From an uncultured bacterium (GTDB taxonomy: Bacteria; Verrucomicrobiota; Kiritimatiellia; RFP12; UBA1067), in the NCBI GenBank assembly GCA_902773475.1, contig CACYEO010000020.1, positions 1 to 22,661 on the forward strand: a stretch of 22,661 nt of DNA, in the 5' to 3' direction. The notes below the pieces were generated by a model. That model saw only the letters and a list, made by a program, of their open reading frames with translations. It did no database searches and was not told the origin of the DNA. The position numbers were made by a program, and so were the translations under genes. This document shows, one piece after another, positions 22,567 to 22,661 of this stretch; the stretch's first letter is position 1, and every line of letters starts with the position of its first letter.

Positions 22567-22661
22567 TTCAGTGCACCCGGGAACTGCGGCCATAACAGAC
22601 CCAACCGTGCGCCCGTCCGGGAAGGCGCATTGCGCTCGCGCTGTCGCATCGCTCGACAATC

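Noticed and set aside
22462..22661. LexA/SOS operator upstream of umuDC
   Set aside because: CTG-N10-CAG and GTTC/GAAC-type palindromes were looked for; nothing convincing is present, and the LexA motif of this lineage is not known to me.

Overview
The window looks like a chromosomal stretch from a G+C-rich, Gram-negative-type bacterium. The gene set fits an anaerobe or microaerophile of the Planctomycetes-Verrucomicrobia-Lentisphaerae neighbourhood: an iron-only superoxide reductase, a System II cytochrome c assembly factor, RseP/IspG and a eukaryotic-type NADP isocitrate dehydrogenase. The taxonomic placement is inference only; there is no rRNA or other marker that decides it. No tRNA, rRNA, CRISPR array or intact insertion sequence was found.

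Layout. (1) Positions 1-4154 hold three head-to-tail + strand genes with visibly lower G+C and more A/T-ending codons than the rest. They encode a PEGA-domain protein (5' end cut by the window edge), a secreted protein with a JAMM/JAB-like metal-site pattern plus a coiled coil, and a secreted protein with a thioredoxin-like segment lacking the CxxC. None is confidently recognised as a known gene; this is the accessory and least explained part. (2) 4305-6835 (+): a membrane-anchored, proline-rich, TonB-shaped protein, overlapping pyrE by ATGA, then a multi-pass acyltransferase. The first gene appears to be read from an extended -10 promoter as a leaderless message. (3) 6874-14834 (-): a tightly packed seven-gene run, in transcription order superoxide reductase, N-acetylmuramoyl-L-alanine amidase, HAD phosphatase, gmk, coaC, ccsA-like and dnaE. 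Several start/stop codons overlap, and a near-consensus promoter (TGGACA-N17-TATAAT) lies before the first gene. (4) 14835-15256: a 422-bp divergent intergenic region with that promoter, a 65-bp imperfect hairpin element, an array of C-rich heptamers (CCCCATT type) and the rseP promoter. (5) 15257-20807 (+): rseP-ispG, then an Lrp/AsnC regulator with its adjacent aminotransferase (an alaR-alaT-like pair), then icd. (6) 20828-22461 (-): umuD-umuC translesion polymerase operon with an ATGA overlap. A second heptamer array (CCCCGTT type) sits just upstream of its promoter.

How the genes work together. Regions 2, 3 and 5 are mostly housekeeping: UMP synthesis (pyrE), GMP phosphorylation (gmk), a CoA step (coaC), isoprenoid precursor synthesis (ispG), membrane proteolysis (rseP), replication (dnaE), cell-wall cleavage (amidase), TCA flux (icd) and alanine/aspartate-type transamination under a local Lrp-type regulator. 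The umuDC operon adds damage tolerance. The observations most worth following are the low-G+C three-gene envelope cassette, the heptamer/G-quadruplex-capable arrays that sit next to two promoters, the hairpin element beside one array, and the leaderless TonB-shaped gene coupled to pyrE.
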